The position numbers and the translations under genes are program-made. From Phycisphaerae bacterium (lineage in GTDB: Bacteria; Planctomycetota; Phycisphaerae; Tepidisphaerales; Tepidisphaeraceae), in the NCBI GenBank assembly GCA_025936175.1, contig JAICTV010000021.1, forward strand, positions 1 through 40,246: DNA of 40,246 nucleotides, given 5' to 3'. The notes below the pieces were generated by a model. The model ran no database searches. It had not been told where the DNA came from and saw only the letters and a list, made by a program, of their open reading frames with translations. Positions within the stretch are counted from its first letter, which is position 1. Every line of letters begins with the position of its first letter. Shown in pieces: positions 32,969 through 40,246 of the stretch.

Positions 32969-35900
32969 ATGAGAGCACGAGGGATCGTCGTCGCCGCTGT
33001 TCTTGCCTTCTGCGTCGCGCTGCTCGCAGCCGCGCCCGCACGCGCCGCCTCGTCTCAGCCGCCGAAGAAGATCGACTTCAATCGCGACATTCGTCCGATC
33101 CTTTCCGACAACTGCTACTTCTGTCACGGCCCGGACAAGAACCGCCGCAAGGCCGACCTTCGCCTCGACACGAAGGACGGTTTGTTCGGCGAGAAGGACG
33201 ACACGTTCCCGGTCGTCCCCGGCAAGCCGGACGACAGCGTGCTGTTCATGCGCATCACGTCCGATGACCCGGACTACCGGATGCCGCACAAGGATTCCAA
33301 CAAGCACCTCACGCCCGAGCAGATCGCGACCATCAAGCGGTGGATCGAAGAAGGCGCACAGTGGAAGGGGCATTGGTCGTACCTCCCGCCCGTGAAGGCG
33401 CCTCTGCCGCAGGTGGAGATCGACAAGTTCACGCGCAACGACATCGATCGCTACGTCGGCGAGGCGTATCAGGAGCACCAGCTTTCGCCCGCGCCGGAGG
33501 CGGATCGCGTCACGCTCATCCGCCGGCTCAGCTTCGACCTCACCGGCCTCCCGCCGACGCCGGCGGAGGTGGATGAGTTCGTGAACGACAAGGAGGCCAA
33601 CGCCTATGAGAAGCTCGTCAACCGCCTGATGGCCTCGCCCCACTTCGGCGAGCGGATGGCGGTTTCGTGGATGGACCTCGTTCGCTACGGCGACACGATC
33701 GGCTTCCACTCCGACAACCCGCGCGAGGTCTGGCCGTGGCGGGATTGGTGCATCAACGCGTTCAACAACAACGAGCCGTTCGATCAGTTCACCATCGAGC
33801 AGATCGCCGGCGATCTGCTGCCCAACCCGACCCGCGAGCAGAAGGTCGCCTCCGGTTACAACCGCCTGCTGCTGACGACCGGCGAAGGCGGCGCGCAGGC
33901 CAAGGAGTACATCGCCAAGTACGGCGCCGATCGCGTGCGCAACGTCTCAACCGTCTGGCTCGGCTCGACGATGGGCTGCTGCCAGTGTCACGATCACAAG
34001 TTCGACCCGTTTTCGACGAAGGATTTTTACTCGCTGCAGGCCTTCTTCGCGGACATCCAGGAGCCGGCGATCTCGCTCCCGTCGCCGGAGCTGCTGCTGC
34101 CCGACGCGGAGCAGGAAGAAGAACTCAAGCGTCTGGACGAGACGATCGCGGCGGCGAAGGCGAAGTTGAATCAGACCACTCCCGAGATCGCCGCCGCCGA
34201 GTTGAAGTACGAGACGAAGGCGCGCGAGGCGCTGAAGGATCCGGTCACCTGGACGCCGCTCACGGTGATCGAAGCCAGGAGCGCGGGGGGAGCGGTGATG
34301 ACGATCGGCGAGGACAAGCAGCACGTGCTCGTGTCCGGCAACGCGCCCGACAAGGACACGTATACGGTCCGCGCGACGACGAAGGCGAAGAAGATCACCG
34401 CGCTTCGCGTCGAGGCGGTGCCGCACAAGCGTCTGCCCGCCGGGGGCCCGGGCCGGGCGGCCAACGGCAACTTCGTCCTGACCGAGATCGACCTCGCCGC
34501 CGAGAAAGGCGTCGCGCCGACCACGCAGCCGGTCGCGCTGCAGAACGCGTCGGCATCCTTCGAGCAGACGCTCTTCGCCGAAGCCAGCCCCTATCGCAGG
34601 TACTCCGCCGCCGGAGCGATCGACGGCGACAAGTACGGGGACAAGTTCGGCTGGGCCATCCTCGACCGCACGAACCAGCCCAACTACGCGGTGTTCGAAA
34701 CCGCGTTCGACGTCGGCGGAGGCGACGAGGTGCAACTCGCGGTCACGATGAAGTTCAACCTCGGCGATCACCACGCGCTCGGGCACTTCCGCCTGTCGGT
34801 GACCGATTCGCCGCGTCCCGTGCGCGCGATCCCCGACAGCGGCATCCCGCCGGAGATCGTCAAGCTGCTCAAGCTCGATCCGGCGAAGCTGACGGCAGAG
34901 CAGAAGGAAAAGCTCGCCGCCCACTATCGCACCGTCGCGCCGGAGCTGGAGCCGGTGCGGCAGGAGCTCGCGCAGCTCACCCAGCAGCGCGCGGACATGA
35001 CGGGTCCGGCCGTGATGACCAAGTACAACCAGAACAAACCGCGCACGATCCCGCGCACGCTGATCTCCGTCACCGGGACGCCGCGCGAGACGCGCATCCT
35101 CGCGCGCGGCAACTGGCAGGACGACAGCGGCGAGGTCGTCACGCCGCACGTCCCGCACTTCCTTCGCCAGCTCGACGTGCCGAAGGATCAGCGCGCGACG
35201 CGACTAGACCTGGCGCGTTGGCTGGTCGCGCGCGACAACCCGCTCACCGCCCGCGTCTTCGTCAACCGCCTGTGGAAAATGTTCTACGGGCAAGGCATCG
35301 CCAAGCCGCTCGACGACATGGGCTCGCAGGGCGATTGGCCCACGCACCCGGAGCTGCTCGACTACCTCGCCGTCGAGTTCATGGACAGCGGCTGGGACGT
35401 CAAGCACATGGTCAAGCTGATGGTCGAGAGCGGGACGTACCGTCAGGACTCGATCGGATCGAAGGAGACAAGGGAAGCGGACCCGTACAACAAGTGGGTC
35501 GCGCGGCAAGGCTCCTTCCGTCTCGACGCCGAGTTCGTGCGCGACAACGCGCTGGCGGTCTCCGGGTTGCTCTCACCGCGAATGTTCGGCCCGAGCGTCA
35601 AGCCCTATCAGCCGGCGGGCTACTGGGAGTTCCTCAACTTCCCCAAGCGCACGTACGACCAGGACCACGGCGACAAGCTCTATCGCCGCGGCCTGTACAC
35701 GTGGTGGCAGCGCACGTTCCTCAACCCAAGCCTGCTGAACTTCGACGCGCCGAGCCACGAGGAGTGCACCGCCGAGCGCACGCGCTCGAACACGCCGCAA
35801 CAGGCGCTGACGCTGCTGAACGATGTCACTTACGTCGAAGCCGCGCGCGTCTTCGCCGCCCGCATCATGAAGGAATGCCCCGGCGATGCGACCGCGCGGG

Positions 35901-36139
35901 TCAAGTGGGCGTACCACACCGCCCTCTCGCGCGAGCCGACGCCGGCGGAGTTGCCGGTCCTACTCGCGCTGTATGACAAGCACCAGAAGCGCTACGCGAG
36001 CGACAAAGCGGCGGCGGAAAAACTTGTGACCATGGGCGAAGCCCCGCCGGCGAAGGATCTCGACGAATGCGAACTGGCCGCGTGGACGAGCGTCGCTCGT
36101 GCGATCCTGAATTTGCACGAGACGATTACGCGATCGTGA
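32969..36139 (+). CDS. Planctomycete cytochrome c / DUF1549 / DUF1553 protein
   Basis: The ATG at 32969 has AGAGGG close upstream and gives 1056 residues. Residues 1-28 are a signal peptide ending ARAA. CYFCHG (49-54) is the haem c site of the PSCyt1 domain. DUF1549 starts near 140 (YVGEAYQEHQLSPAPEADRV, LIRRLSFDLTGLPPTPAEVD) and contains TMGCCQCHDHKFDPF, a second CxxCH. A carbohydrate-binding-like insert and a charged helix follow. DUF1553 is C-terminal (RVFVNRLWKMFYGQGI, FMDSGWDVKHMVKLMVESGT, RTRSNTPQQALTLLND). Such proteins are abundant and lineage-typical in planctomycetes and are thought to act in extracytoplasmic redox or polysaccharide use. The DUF1501 partner that usually follows is missing here. 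Confidence 0.93.
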   Translation: MRARGIVVAAVLAFCVALLAAAPARAASSQPPKKIDFNRDIRPILSDNCYFCHGPDKNRRKADLRLDTKDGLFGEKDDTFPVVPGKPDDSVLFMRITSDDPDYRMPHKDSNKHLTPEQIATIKRWIEEGAQWKGHWSYLPPVKAPLPQVEIDKFTRNDIDRYVGEAYQEHQLSPAPEADRVTLIRRLSFDLTGLPPTPAEVDEFVNDKEANAYEKLVNRLMASPHFGERMAVSWMDLVRYGDTIGFHSDNPREVWPWRDWCINAFNNNEPFDQFTIEQIAGDLLPNPTREQKVASGYNRLLLTTGEGGAQAKEYIAKYGADRVRNVSTVWLGSTMGCCQCHDHKFDPFSTKDFYSLQAFFADIQEPAISLPSPELLLPDAEQEEELKRLDETIAAAKAKLNQTTPEIAAAELKYETKAREALKDPVTWTPLTVIEARSAGGAVMTIGEDKQHVLVSGNAPDKDTYTVRATTKAKKITALRVEAVPHKRLPAGGPGRAANGNFVLTEIDLAAEKGVAPTTQPVALQNASASFEQTLFAEASPYRRYSAAGAIDGDKYGDKFGWAILDRTNQPNYAVFETAFDVGGGDEVQLAVTMKFNLGDHHALGHFRLSVTDSPRPVRAIPDSGIPPEIVKLLKLDPAKLTAEQKEKLAAHYRTVAPELEPVRQELAQLTQQRADMTGPAVMTKYNQNKPRTIPRTLISVTGTPRETRILARGNWQDDSGEVVTPHVPHFLRQLDVPKDQRATRLDLARWLVARDNPLTARVFVNRLWKMFYGQGIAKPLDDMGSQGDWPTHPELLDYLAVEFMDSGWDVKHMVKLMVESGTYRQDSIGSKETREADPYNKWVARQGSFRLDAEFVRDNALAVSGLLSPRMFGPSVKPYQPAGYWEFLNFPKRTYDQDHGDKLYRRGLYTWWQRTFLNPSLLNFDAPSHEECTAERTRSNTPQQALTLLNDVTYVEAARVFAARIMKECPGDATARVKWAYHTALSREPTPAELPVLLALYDKHQKRYASDKAAAEKLVTMGEAPPAKDLDECELAAWTSVARAILNLHETITRS

Positions 36140-36150
36140 ACGCTCTCTTC

Positions 36151-36255
36151 TCGTGGCTTGGGCCTCTGGCCCGAGAGCGTTCGAGCGGAACGACGCATTG
36201 GTGGGACAAGAGCGGCTCAATCCGCCAGCGCTCGGGCGAGACGCCCAAGCCACGA
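36151..36255. terminator. Large palindrome (family C copy 2) filling the gap between two convergent genes
   Basis: The left arm TCGTGGCTTGGGCCTCTGGC then CCGAGAGCG. The right arm in reverse complement is TCGTGGCTTGGGCGTCTCGC then CCGAGCGC. The element starts 11 bases after the cytochrome gene's stop and ends at the base before the stop of the Vps4-like gene, so it is well placed as a bidirectional terminator. It shares its arms with the copy at 30668-30750. Confidence 0.75.
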
Positions 36256-37410
36256 TCAGGAGGCGACGGCGCGGCCCCAGTCTTCGAATTTGCGCAGCAT
36301 CTCCGCCGTCACCGACGGTCTCACTTCGGCGACGGCGTCGGCGATCGTCTCGTTGGTGATGTCGCCTTCCTGGCCCGAAGCGACCGAGCGCAGGAACGGG
36401 ATGACCGCCGCGCGGTCGCACAGGTACTTGATGTCGGCGCCGCTGAAGCCCTCGATCTTCTTCGCCAGCGCGTCGAGATCGATGTCGTCGGCGAGGGGGC
36501 GCTTGGAGAGATAGATCTCGAGCATCTTCCGTCGCGCGGGAAGGTCCGGCAGCGGGATGTAGACCTTCTCGTCGAATCGGCCGGGACGGAGCACCGCCGG
36601 GTCGAGTTGCCACGGGACGTTCGTCGCGCCCATGAAAAGGATGGGCGAGACATCCTTCTCATCAAAGCCCTCCATCCCCTGCAGGATCTGTGGAACGACG
36701 CGCTGCATGACGCTCGAACCCTCATCGCGCCGCGCGGGGATGAGCGATTCGATCTCGTCGATGAAGATGATCGCGCGCGTCTCCTCCGCGGCGGCGTCGA
36801 AGAGCTTCTTCAGGTTCTGCTCCGCTTCGCCGACCCATTTGCTCAGCACGTCGGCGGCGGAAATGCGGAAGAAGGTGGCGTCGATCTCGCCGGCCGTGGC
36901 CTTGGCGAGCATCGTTTTCCCCGTGCCGGGCGGGCCGTAGAGGAGCACCCCGCCGCCCGGGCGGATGCCGAATTTTTCCGCCAGCTCCGGGTGCTCGAAG
37001 GGGTAGATCATCTTCAGGCGGATGTCTTCCTTGACCTGATCGAGGCCGGCGACGTCGTCGAAACGGAGCCTGGGCTTTTCCTTGACGATCCACTTGTCGG
37101 CGCTTTGGTCGGCGCCGTCGTCGGATTCTTTCGTGGACTCCATCCGGCCCTTCGCCGCACTCGGCGCCGAAGTGCGCCGGTTGTCTTTTTTCGCTTGTTC
37201 GCAGTCGCGCGCCAGCTCGAGAAGACGAGACGCGATGTCCTGACGTCCGGCGCGCAGCTCGTCTCCCTGCGCGTCCTTGGCGAGCTGCGTCATCGTCCGC
37301 GCGGCTTCCAGCAGGTACAGCCGCGCGCTGTCCCACTGCATCGCGCGGCGGGCGTCCAGGCCCTTTTGCTTGTACCGCTCGAACTGTTCCCACGTCGCGC
37401 CGTTGCTCAT
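36256..37410 (-). CDS. Vps4-like AAA ATPase with N-terminal MIT-like domain
   Basis: The ATG at 37410 gives 384 residues. Residues 5-76 look like an MIT three-helix domain (YKQKGLDARRAMQWDSARLY, LLEAARTMTQLAKDA, IASRLLELARDCEQAKK). After a polar linker, the AAA module begins RLRFDDVAGLDQVKEDIRL. Walker A is GPPGTGKT (159-166), pore loop KWVG (191-194), Walker B IIFIDEIE (214-221), sensor 1 ATN (262-264), and candidate arginine fingers R275 and R278. GATNVPWQLDPAVLRPGRF and YIPLPDLPARRKML closely follow the meiotic-clade (Vps4/katanin/spastin) pattern. The end, VRPSVTAEMLRKFEDWGR, is the clade's C-terminal helix. The Vps4 beta-domain is absent. Its ATG overlaps the stop of a small membrane gene. 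It should disassemble ESCRT-III-like filaments. Confidence 0.85.
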   Translation of the reverse strand: MSNGATWEQFERYKQKGLDARRAMQWDSARLYLLEAARTMTQLAKDAQGDELRAGRQDIASRLLELARDCEQAKKDNRRTSAPSAAKGRMESTKESDDGADQSADKWIVKEKPRLRFDDVAGLDQVKEDIRLKMIYPFEHPELAEKFGIRPGGGVLLYGPPGTGKTMLAKATAGEIDATFFRISAADVLSKWVGEAEQNLKKLFDAAAEETRAIIFIDEIESLIPARRDEGSSVMQRVVPQILQGMEGFDEKDVSPILFMGATNVPWQLDPAVLRPGRFDEKVYIPLPDLPARRKMLEIYLSKRPLADDIDLDALAKKIEGFSGADIKYLCDRAAVIPFLRSVASGQEGDITNETIADAVAEVRPSVTAEMLRKFEDWGRAVAS

Positions 37411-37634
37411 GGCTGCTGCGGCCTCCGCGCATCCTGCAAATGTTTTACGCCGTGCAAAAACGAGTATACGCCAAGCCCCACGATCACCCAGCGGAACCAC
37501 CAGCCGGCCAGCACGACGAAGAGCAGGAAGAAGAAGACCGCGAAGCCGATGAAGAGCCAGCCGGCGATGCGATGCTCGCGCGCGGTCGGCGGGCGGAACA
37601 TCGGATCGGTGTCGTTCGGCGACTGCCGCGTCAC
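37407..37634 (-). CDS. 75-residue membrane protein coupled to the Vps4-like gene
   Basis: The GTG start at 37634 overlaps the stop of the M24 peptidase gene (GTGA), and its stop overlaps the Vps4-like ATG (ATGA). The product has a short polar N-terminus, then hydrophobic segments AGWLFIGFAVFFFLLFVVLA (24-43) and WFRWVIVGLGVYSFL (46-60), so probably two membrane helices in a hairpin, and a basic end. It is not recognised. The double overlap makes it very likely real and co-translated with the ATPase. It may anchor the ATPase at the membrane. Confidence 0.75.
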   Translation of the reverse strand: MTRQSPNDTDPMFRPPTAREHRIAGWLFIGFAVFFFLLFVVLAGWWFRWVIVGLGVYSFLHGVKHLQDARRPQQP

Positions 37635-38782
37635 GCGGTCAGCTCCAGTGGGGAATCGAGCAGGTTCTCGACCCCGTCTTTGGTCACGAGGTATTCGTTC
37701 TCGAGTCGAATCCCGCCGGCGAGCGCGGCGCCGTACAGGCCGGGCTCGGCGGTGAAGACTTCGCCTTCCATCAGCGTGTCGTCCCAGCGGGGGTTGAGAT
37801 GGGGATACTCGTGAGGTTGCAAACCGACGCCGTGACCGAGGTGGTGAGTCAGTCCGGATTCGGAGGAGGAGCGCAGACGGACGGAGGCTTCGTGGTAAAT
37901 GTCCCGGCAGAAAGTGCCGGGCTTTGCGCTGCGCTCGACGATCTTGAGCGCTCCGACGATCGAATTCCACGCGATCATCTGGGCATCGGTCGGCTTGCGA
38001 TCGACGTGGACGGCGCGGCAGACGTCGGCGAAGTAGCCGCGATAGGTCGGACCGACGTCGAGGATGTAGATCTCGCCGGATTTGGCGACGCGACCCGGTC
38101 GCGCGGGCCCGCCGCCGACGCCGCACGCGTAGTCGTTGCCGAGCAACGCGGTCATCGGCTCGCCCGCCTCCGCGATGGCGGCGGCGTTGAGCTGTGCGAA
38201 GACCTCGGTCTCGGCGATGCCGGGTTCGATGATCTCTCGCGCGCGGCGGTACATCGCCTCGGCACATTTGACGGCCTTGCGCATCAGCGCCAGCTCGTCG
38301 GGATCTTTGGCGCGGCGGAGCTGCCAGAGGATCGGATCAATCGGCTCGATCTCGTGTCCGTCGCGCGCGAGCATCAGAGCAATCTGCGCGGTGACGGGCG
38401 ACGTGTCGATTCCAATCCGCCGCGACTTTCTCACCCGCAGCGCGTCGATCACCTGCCGCGCGAGCACCTCCGGTTGCTCCTGCCGCAGCGTGGACAGCCA
38501 CGACGCGTCGTAAGCAACCGTCTCATCCGCCGCGGCGTTCTCCGCCGCTTTGTTGCCGCTGCTCAGCCACGATCGTCCGTCGCTGAAGAGGATGAACGCC
38601 CCGTGCTGCAGCCAGTGCGGCATGGCGCCGCCGAGGTAATAAACGTGGTGCGGCAGCGCGACGACGATGGCGTCAAGCTTCCGCTCGCTCATCCGGTCGA
38701 GCAATCGCTTCTGCCGAACGCGGCACCACTTCGTCTCGAGCATCGCGGCGGCGATTGTCCGTGCCGGCGGGCGATTTGTCAT
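37631..38782 (-). CDS. M24-family metallopeptidase, Xaa-Pro aminopeptidase type
   Basis: A 383-residue protein from the ATG at 38782; a GTG six bases earlier and an ATG at 38743 (MLETKWCRVRQ) are alternatives. The N-terminal creatinase-like domain has IVVALPHHVYYLGG. The C-terminal pita-bread domain has the metal ligands: ILDVGPTYRGYFADVCRAVH (two Asp), HHLGHGVGLQPHEYP (His), EGEVFTAEPGLYG (Glu) and GIRLENEYLVT (Glu). Such enzymes remove an N-terminal residue preceding proline or act on dipeptides. It heads the coupled run with the small membrane protein and the Vps4-like ATPase; whether peptide turnover and membrane remodelling are linked is not known. Confidence 0.9.
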   Translation of the reverse strand: MTNRPPARTIAAAMLETKWCRVRQKRLLDRMSERKLDAIVVALPHHVYYLGGAMPHWLQHGAFILFSDGRSWLSSGNKAAENAAADETVAYDASWLSTLRQEQPEVLARQVIDALRVRKSRRIGIDTSPVTAQIALMLARDGHEIEPIDPILWQLRRAKDPDELALMRKAVKCAEAMYRRAREIIEPGIAETEVFAQLNAAAIAEAGEPMTALLGNDYACGVGGGPARPGRVAKSGEIYILDVGPTYRGYFADVCRAVHVDRKPTDAQMIAWNSIVGALKIVERSAKPGTFCRDIYHEASVRLRSSSESGLTHHLGHGVGLQPHEYPHLNPRWDDTLMEGEVFTAEPGLYGAALAGGIRLENEYLVTKDGVENLLDSPLELTA

Positions 38783-38813
38783 CAGCACCGCTTTGGGTTA
38801 CCAATGACTAACC

Positions 38814-39452
38814 ATGTCCGATCCGTCCATTGCCACCAGCGCCGATTACGCCGACGCGCTCATCGTCGCACGCCGCGCCAAACACTGGCTGTTCCTGTTG
38901 CTCATGCTGATGCTGCTCATCCAGCTCGCGCTCTTTTTCACCGCGCGCTATACAACATTGATCGTTTCCGACCTGCCCGGCGCAACGACACATCCGGTTG
39001 CAACATCGTCGGCGATGGACAAGCTCCACTATCTCACCGGCGTGACGACGTTCCTCGGCACCGTGCTGCCGGTGCTGCTGTCGCTCGTGCTGCTGCTGGT
39101 GGTGAACATCATGCTGGTCGGCCGGCTGATCGGCGTCGCGCGCGTCACCAGCGCGTACCTCTGGTGCCTCGTCCTGGCGCTGCTGCTGTTCCCGTGGCAG
39201 GCGTTCCTCGGCAAGGTAACGTTCTATTCCGCCGACTTCCGCATCCCCGGCGTGCTGTACACGTGGGACGAGCTCGCGTCGCAGGCGAGGTTCGCCGCGT
39301 CGCAACCCGAAGTCGCGATCCTCAAGTGGTCGCGCTTCGTCGTCTTTCCCCTGATCGCGCTGGTCATCCTCATGATGGTGCAAGCGAAGAGCAACAGGGG
39401 AATGCGCCAGGCGATGGGTCAATCCGATCCCGATTTGAACATCACCCCATAG
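38814..39452 (+). CDS. Four-segment membrane protein of unknown function
   Basis: A 212-residue protein. Hydrophobic segments are WLFLLLMLMLLIQLALFF (about 25-43), VLPVLLSLVLLLVVNIMLVG (about 82-103), SAYLWCLVLALLLFPW (about 112-128) and FVVFPLIALVILMMVQ (about 180-195). A loop between the first two is about 40 residues. I do not recognise the family. A bactofilin-like gene follows within about ten bases on the same strand, so the two are likely co-transcribed. The start faces the divergent M24 gene, 31 bases away. Confidence 0.75.
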   Translation: MSDPSIATSADYADALIVARRAKHWLFLLLMLMLLIQLALFFTARYTTLIVSDLPGATTHPVATSSAMDKLHYLTGVTTFLGTVLPVLLSLVLLLVVNIMLVGRLIGVARVTSAYLWCLVLALLLFPWQAFLGKVTFYSADFRIPGVLYTWDELASQARFAASQPEVAILKWSRFVVFPLIALVILMMVQAKSNRGMRQAMGQSDPDLNITP

Positions 39453-39460
39453 TACTGATA

Positions 39461-39895
39461 ATGCGGGACGTGGTCAGCTCCGCTGACCATGTCTTTGTTC
39501 TCGGAGACGGAGAGGATTCTTCTTTCATGCGCGAAGAGCGCGGACAACTCGGGGGCGACCTGATCGTCAGCGAACCCCTCGAACTGTGGGGCGCCGTCGG
39601 CGGAAACGTCAACGTCGTCGAGGGCGGCAAGCTCTATCTCCGCGGCGCCGTCTACGGCGACCTCACCATCGAGTACGGCGGACGAGCGCACATCTTCGGC
39701 CGCGTCATCGGCAACCTCACCGTCAAACGCGGCGGCAAGATCATCCACAGCGGCGTCCTGGGCGGCGACGCCATCAACCAGGGCGGCCGACTCTTCATCG
39801 AACCCACCGCGACGATCAATGGCAAGATCAAGACCCTCAAGGGCGAGACCAGGATCACGAAGCTCTTCGACACCCCGCCGCCCAAACGAGATTGA
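39461..39895 (+). CDS. Bactofilin-like beta-helical polymer-forming protein
   Basis: A 144-residue protein from the ATG at 39461; a later start at MREERGQLGGDL is possible. Residues 28-125 contain a regular right-handed beta-helix pattern with repeating glycine turns: LGGDLIVSEPLELWGAVGGN, VEGGKLYLRGAVYGDLTIE, YGGRAHIFGRVIGNLTVKRG, GVLGGDAINQGGRLFIEPTA. Bactofilins (DUF583) form membrane-associated cytoskeletal filaments; members of this kind without a membrane anchor often work with a partner membrane protein. The preceding four-segment membrane gene could be that partner. The short C-terminus is basic and Pro-rich. Confidence 0.8.
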   Translation: MRDVVSSADHVFVLGDGEDSSFMREERGQLGGDLIVSEPLELWGAVGGNVNVVEGGKLYLRGAVYGDLTIEYGGRAHIFGRVIGNLTVKRGGKIIHSGVLGGDAINQGGRLFIEPTATINGKIKTLKGETRITKLFDTPPPKRD

Positions 39896-39938
39896 CCCGC
39901 GCGCCCACGCGCCGCATCTGGTATCATCGCCGCCCTGA

Positions 39939-40246
39939 ATGGGTTCTTCGTCCCTTCTGGCCGCGGCCGCGCGCGGCGACATCCCGTGCGACCTCGTCCT
40001 CCGCGGCGGGCGGATCGTCAACGTCTTCTCCGGCGAAATTGAAGCGGCCGACATCGCGATCCACGACGATCATATCGCCGGCGTCGGCGCGGGATATCGC
40101 GGTAGACAGGAACTCGACCTCGCCGGCGCGTTCGTCACGCCGGGACTGATCGACGCGCACGTCCACATCGAGAGCAGCCTGTGTCTTCCCGCGCAGTTCG
40201 CGGCGGCGGTGGTCCCGCGCGGCGTGACGAGCGTCGTCGCCGACCC
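39939..40246 (+). CDS. ade: Adenine deaminase, C-terminus cut off by the window edge
   Basis: The frame begins with ATG at 39939, about a dozen bases after a TATCAT that could be a -10 element. The visible 103 residues read as the N-terminus of bacterial adenine deaminase, an amidohydrolase-superfamily metalloenzyme converting adenine to hypoxanthine. Matching blocks are CDLVLRGGRIVNVFSGEIEA, ADIAIHDDHIAGVGAGY, FVTPGLIDAHVHIESSLCLP with the HxH metal pair, and VVPRGVTSVVADP. The remaining domain lies beyond the window. The start could be a few codons later, but the family call is firm. Confidence 0.88.
   Translation, partial: MGSSSLLAAAARGDIPCDLVLRGGRIVNVFSGEIEAADIAIHDDHIAGVGAGYRGRQELDLAGAFVTPGLIDAHVHIESSLCLPAQFAAAVVPRGVTSVVAD

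Noticed and set aside
37799..39895. Long plus-strand frame of 698 residues ending in the bactofilin-like protein
   Set aside because: Only the part from the ATG at 39461 looks like a protein; the rest is antisense to the M24 gene and overlaps the membrane protein gene in another frame.

Overview
The window comes from a high-GC bacterium, most likely a planctomycete of the Phycisphaerae type. The evidence is a 1056-residue DUF1549/DUF1553 protein with an N-terminal haem-binding CxxCH (32969-36139), a LamG protein carrying a dockerin-like repeat and a PEP-CTERM-like tail (5369-7261), a chlorite-dismutase-fold ChdC/HemQ protein, and several families of long intergenic palindromes. No rRNA, tRNA, CRISPR array, transposase or phage gene was seen.

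Layout. 1-12.1 kb, minus strand: a truncated YfhO-type membrane protein translationally coupled to an M20 amidohydrolase, a tandem SagB-type dehydrogenase with a small unknown partner, the LamG/PEP-CTERM protein, ChdC, a SAM methyltransferase and a GH38 alpha-mannosidase. 12.1-16.3 kb: UbiD decarboxylase and HD hydrolase (plus), a secreted parvulin-type isomerase (minus) and acpS (plus). 16.3-24.6 kb: a continuous minus-strand cluster described below. 24.7-31 kb: scpA, a secreted protein, a GNAT acetyltransferase, then an amidohydrolase - RidA - heparinase run. 30.7-32.4 kb: a lipoprotein coupled to a TIM-barrel-like secreted protein that has a paralogue at 17.8-19.3 kb. 33-36 kb: the planctomycete cytochrome protein. 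36.2-38.8 kb, minus: M24 peptidase, a 75-residue membrane protein and a Vps4-like AAA ATPase, joined by 4-base overlaps. 38.8 kb to the end, plus: a membrane protein, a bactofilin-like protein and the start of an adenine deaminase.

The most notable content is a set of genes resembling the eukaryotic/archaeal ESCRT-III-Vps4 membrane-remodelling machine. The product at 16341-16949 follows the Vps2/CHMP3 pattern along its whole length: basic N-terminal hairpin, an acidic helix with a DxxEIDRxI-like block, and a weak MIM1-like C-terminus. The product at 19265-19879 is a second basic-then-acidic helical protein of the same size. The product at 20008-21501 has a predicted winged helix before an ESCRT-III-like helical domain, recalling CHMP7, and a strong internal ribosome site precedes that domain. 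The product at 36256-37410 has an MIT-like N-terminal helical domain, a complete AAA module and a Vps4/katanin-type C-terminal helix. Interspersed in the 16-24.6 kb cluster are small membrane proteins, two membrane-anchored zinc-ribbon proteins and a Ser/Thr kinase with two zinc ribbons. I infer a phospho-regulated membrane-remodelling system; the homology rests on pattern reading by eye and needs profile and structure tests.

Five families of long imperfect palindromes lie between genes. One is read through as coding sequence, one overlaps a gene start, and one fills the gap between two convergent genes.
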